From positions 1 to 9,233 of the forward strand of contig JANNHP010000124.1 in the NCBI GenBank assembly GCA_031404455.1: DNA of 9,233 nt. The letters run 5' to 3'. The position numbers were made by a program, and so were the translations under genes. The number at the start of each line of letters is the position of its first letter. Within the stretch, counting starts at the first letter, position 1. Under the pieces are notes generated by a model. The model saw only the letters and a list, made by a program, of their open reading frames with translations, did not search any database and had not been told where the DNA came from. Below, piece after piece: positions 7,517-9,233 of the stretch. Origin of the DNA: JANNHP01 sp031404455 (GTDB taxonomy: Bacteria > Planctomycetota > JAJSAM01 > JAJVHW01).

Positions 7517-9016
7517 ATGGAAACCCCGCTGCGCGCGAAGAAGTACGCCTTCGTCATCGATCAGCGCAAGTGCATCGGCTGCCACGCCTGCACGGTCGCG
7601 TGCAAGTCGGAGAACGAGGTCCCGCTCGGGAAGTTCCGGACGTGGGTCAAGTACGTGGACAAGGGCACGTTCCCCGCGGTTCGTCGCCACTTCACCGTGC
7701 TGCGCTGCAACCACTGCGACGCGGCGCCGTGCGTGGACATCTGCCCCGTCAACGCGCTGCACAAGCGGAAGGACGCGATCGTCGACCTCGACAAGGACCT
7801 CTGCATCGGCTGCCGCTCGTGCATGCAGGCCTGCCCGTACGACGCCATCTACCTGAACGACGACACGGGCACCGCCGAGAAGTGCCACTACTGCGCGCAC
7901 CGGACGGAGCTCGGACTCGAACCGGCGTGCGTCGTCGTCTGCCCGGAGCGCGCCATCATCGCGGGGGACACCGAGGACCCGAACTCGGGGATCTCGATCC
8001 TCCTCGCGTCGCAGAAGACGTCGCAGAGGAAGCTCGAGAAGGGCACGAAGCCGCGCGTCTGGTACGTCGATGCGCTGCCCGAGGCGCTGAGGCCCGGCGA
8101 GACGAACGAGCCGACGCAGTGGATCTGGTCGGATCGCCAGATCCAGCCGCCGGCGATCCCCGACGATCTCGCGCCGCCGGACGACATCCTCACGACGCTG
8201 AACGTCGATCACCCGCCCGTCTGGGGATGGCACATCTGGACGTATCTCGTGACGAAGAACATCGCCGCTGGAGCCGCTCTAGCGGCGCCGTTCCTCGCGA
8301 TGCTCGGCGTTGCGGACGGGTTCGCTCGCGACTACGTCCCCGAGATCGTGGCGCTCGTCTTCCTCGGCGTGACGCTCTTCCTCCTCGTCCACGACCTCGG
8401 ACGTCCCGAGCGCTTCTGGCGTGTGATGTTCGCACCGAACACGAAGTCGTGGCTCGTGAAGGGCGGCTGGATCCTCAACGGCTTCGGCGCGGTGACGACG
8501 GCGTCGCTCGTCGCGCGGTGGCTCGGGCACGGCGACGTCGCGGACGCGCTGCGGTGGGTGAACGTCCCGGTGGCCGTGATGACGTCGGGGTACAGCGCGT
8601 TCCTGTTCGCGCAGTGCAAGGGGCGGGACCTTTGGCTGGATCGGTGGCTGTTCGTGAAGCTGGTCATCGAAGCGATCGCCTGTGGAGCGGCACTGTCCGT
8701 GCTGCTGACTGGGGTGATGGGAGCAGCGCACATCGTGTTCACCTTGAGTTCGGTGCTGGTGCTTGCACTGACGTTGTGGGAGTGGAGGGAACACGGGCAC
8801 GCGCAGTACGTGCAGTGGATCGTGCAGGCAGGCTCAGTTCGAAAGGGGGCCCTCTACGTGTTCGCGGGTGGGCTGGCCTTCATGGCGCGTCAATCGGCGG
8901 TATCGCCGGGCCATCCTCTGCGGGACTCGGTGCCGGCGGTTGTGGGGCTGATCTGGTTTCTCCTCCTGCGGGCGCGTGGTTGGGTCATGGCCGGACAGGC
9001 GATGCCGATCTCATGA
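7517..9016 (+). CDS. Fused four-cluster ferredoxin / NrfD-type membrane subunit of a molybdoenzyme
   Basis: This 499-residue protein joins two subunits that are usually separate. Residues 1-165 carry four complete cysteine motifs: C19/22/25/29, C64/67/72/76, C96/99/102/106 and C123/126/138/142. That is the pattern of DmsB/PsrB/NrfC-type electron-transfer subunits with four [4Fe-4S] clusters. A linker (about 165-232) leads into an NrfD/PsrC-type quinone-reacting membrane domain from about 235. This begins at GWHIWTYLVTKNIAAGAAL, contains HDLGRPERFWRVMFAPNTKSWLVKGGW (typical of NrfD), and has about eight hydrophobic segments. There is no twin-arginine signal at the N-terminus, so the ferredoxin part should face the cytoplasm. 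The gene ends in ATGA, shared with the start of the catalytic subunit. Its role is electron transfer between that subunit and membrane quinones. Codon use changes abruptly after about 8590. An in-frame stop at 7502 and the placement of the first cysteine motif support the ATG at 7517. Confidence 0.9.
   Translation: METPLRAKKYAFVIDQRKCIGCHACTVACKSENEVPLGKFRTWVKYVDKGTFPAVRRHFTVLRCNHCDAAPCVDICPVNALHKRKDAIVDLDKDLCIGCRSCMQACPYDAIYLNDDTGTAEKCHYCAHRTELGLEPACVVVCPERAIIAGDTEDPNSGISILLASQKTSQRKLEKGTKPRVWYVDALPEALRPGETNEPTQWIWSDRQIQPPAIPDDLAPPDDILTTLNVDHPPVWGWHIWTYLVTKNIAAGAALAAPFLAMLGVADGFARDYVPEIVALVFLGVTLFLLVHDLGRPERFWRVMFAPNTKSWLVKGGWILNGFGAVTTASLVARWLGHGDVADALRWVNVPVAVMTSGYSAFLFAQCKGRDLWLDRWLFVKLVIEAIACGAALSVLLTGVMGAAHIVFTLSSVLVLALTLWEWREHGHAQYVQWIVQAGSVRKGALYVFAGGLAFMARQSAVSPGHPLRDSVPAVVGLIWFLLLRARGWVMAGQAMPIS
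8120..8145 (+). repeat. Perfect 9-base inverted repeat inside the ferredoxin-NrfD linker
   Basis: The arms TGGATCTGG (8120-8128) and CCAGATCCA (8137-8145) are exact reverse complements, separated by eight bases. They lie in the coding sequence for the linker between the two domains (about residues 202-210). No T tract follows. The role is unknown; the mRNA could form a hairpin here. Confidence 0.6.
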
Positions 9017-9233
9017 GCGCCCGCGACCCGTCCATCGCCCCGTCCGGCGAGCCGTGGCTCGTCACCGAACTGAACGCGTTCCCTCCTCCCGAGAAGTGGG
9101 ACGACTGGACGGAGTACGACTCCAAGGCGTGGCCGCGGAAGGTGGAGAAGCACTACCGGCTCGTCCCGACGATCTGCTTCAACTGCGAGGCCGCTTGCGG
9201 GCTCATCGCCTACATCGAGAAGGGCACGAACCG
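9013..9233 (+). CDS. Molybdopterin oxidoreductase catalytic subunit, N-terminal part (3' end outside window)
   Basis: The ATG overlaps the stop of the ferredoxin-NrfD gene by four bases (ATGA), and 73 codons are visible. C55-x2-C58-x3-C62-G within TICFNCEAACGLIAYI is the start of the N-terminal [4Fe-4S] motif of the DMSO-reductase family of Mo/W-bisPGD enzymes (formate dehydrogenase, polysulfide/thiosulfate/tetrathionate reductase and relatives). The remaining cysteine and the metal-binding residue lie beyond the window. The first 54 residues form an unusual extension rich in Trp, Pro and acidic residues, with no twin-arginine motif and no hydrophobic core, so the protein should stay in the cytoplasm. 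Start choice rests on the overlap, since no strong Shine-Dalgarno sequence is seen; translation is probably coupled. With its neighbour it would form a quinone-linked respiratory complex. The substrate is not determinable here. Confidence 0.85.
   Translation, partial: MSARDPSIAPSGEPWLVTELNAFPPPEKWDDWTEYDSKAWPRKVEKHYRLVPTICFNCEAACGLIAYIEKGTN

Noticed and set aside
8263..8287. Inverted repeat CGCCGCT / AGCGGCG at the start of the first NrfD membrane helix
   Set aside because: It is short and GC-only inside Ala-rich coding sequence, so it is likely chance.
8279..8800. Minus-strand frames opposite the NrfD part, considered as an explanation for the codon-use shift
   Set aside because: Their translations are His/Arg/Pro-rich without any domain, and the frames do not coincide with the boundaries of the shift.

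Overview
The window is very GC-rich DNA with C or G at most third codon positions, densely packed with genes that all read on the + strand. No RNA gene, mobile element or CRISPR array is visible. The content suggests a planctomycete or a similar large-genome bacterium. It has exported proteins built of WD40-like blades joined to carboxypeptidase-regulatory-like beta domains, an exported TPR/peptidase-MA-like protein, and respiratory molybdoenzyme genes. This placement is an inference from gene style, because no phylogenetic marker is present.

Layout. (1) Positions 1-549 hold the C-terminal part of a PLP-dependent group II amino-acid decarboxylase, cut by the window start. (2) Positions 554-4552 encode a 1332-residue exported protein with about 14 WD40-like blades (enough for two seven-bladed propellers) followed by several carboxypeptidase-regulatory-like beta domains. 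(3) Positions 4549-5790 encode a guanine-deaminase-like amidohydrolase whose GTG start overlaps the stop of the previous gene by four bases. Genes 1 to 3 are packed tightly enough to be one transcription unit. (4) Positions 5853-7379 encode a 508-residue exported protein with TPR-like repeats and a peptidase-MA-like domain whose HExxH motif reads HGVVH. It has its own clear Shine-Dalgarno sequence and a possible promoter. (5) Positions 7517-9016 encode a fusion of a four-cluster ferredoxin subunit with an NrfD-type membrane subunit. (6) Positions 9013-9233 are the start of a molybdopterin oxidoreductase catalytic subunit, overlapping gene 5 by four bases and cut by the window end.

How they work together. 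Genes 5 and 6 clearly form one complex: a membrane-anchored molybdoenzyme passing electrons between its catalytic subunit, four [4Fe-4S] clusters and the quinone pool. Neither visible N-terminus has a twin-arginine signal, so the complex probably faces the cytoplasm. Its substrate cannot be read from this window. No functional link between the decarboxylase, the beta-propeller protein and the guanine deaminase is apparent beyond their tight packing.

I found no convincing new multi-gene system. The points most worth checking are the altered metalloprotease motif in gene 4, the two-propeller secreted fusion, the architecture of the cytoplasm-facing molybdoenzyme, and an abrupt change of codon use inside the NrfD-coding part of gene 5.
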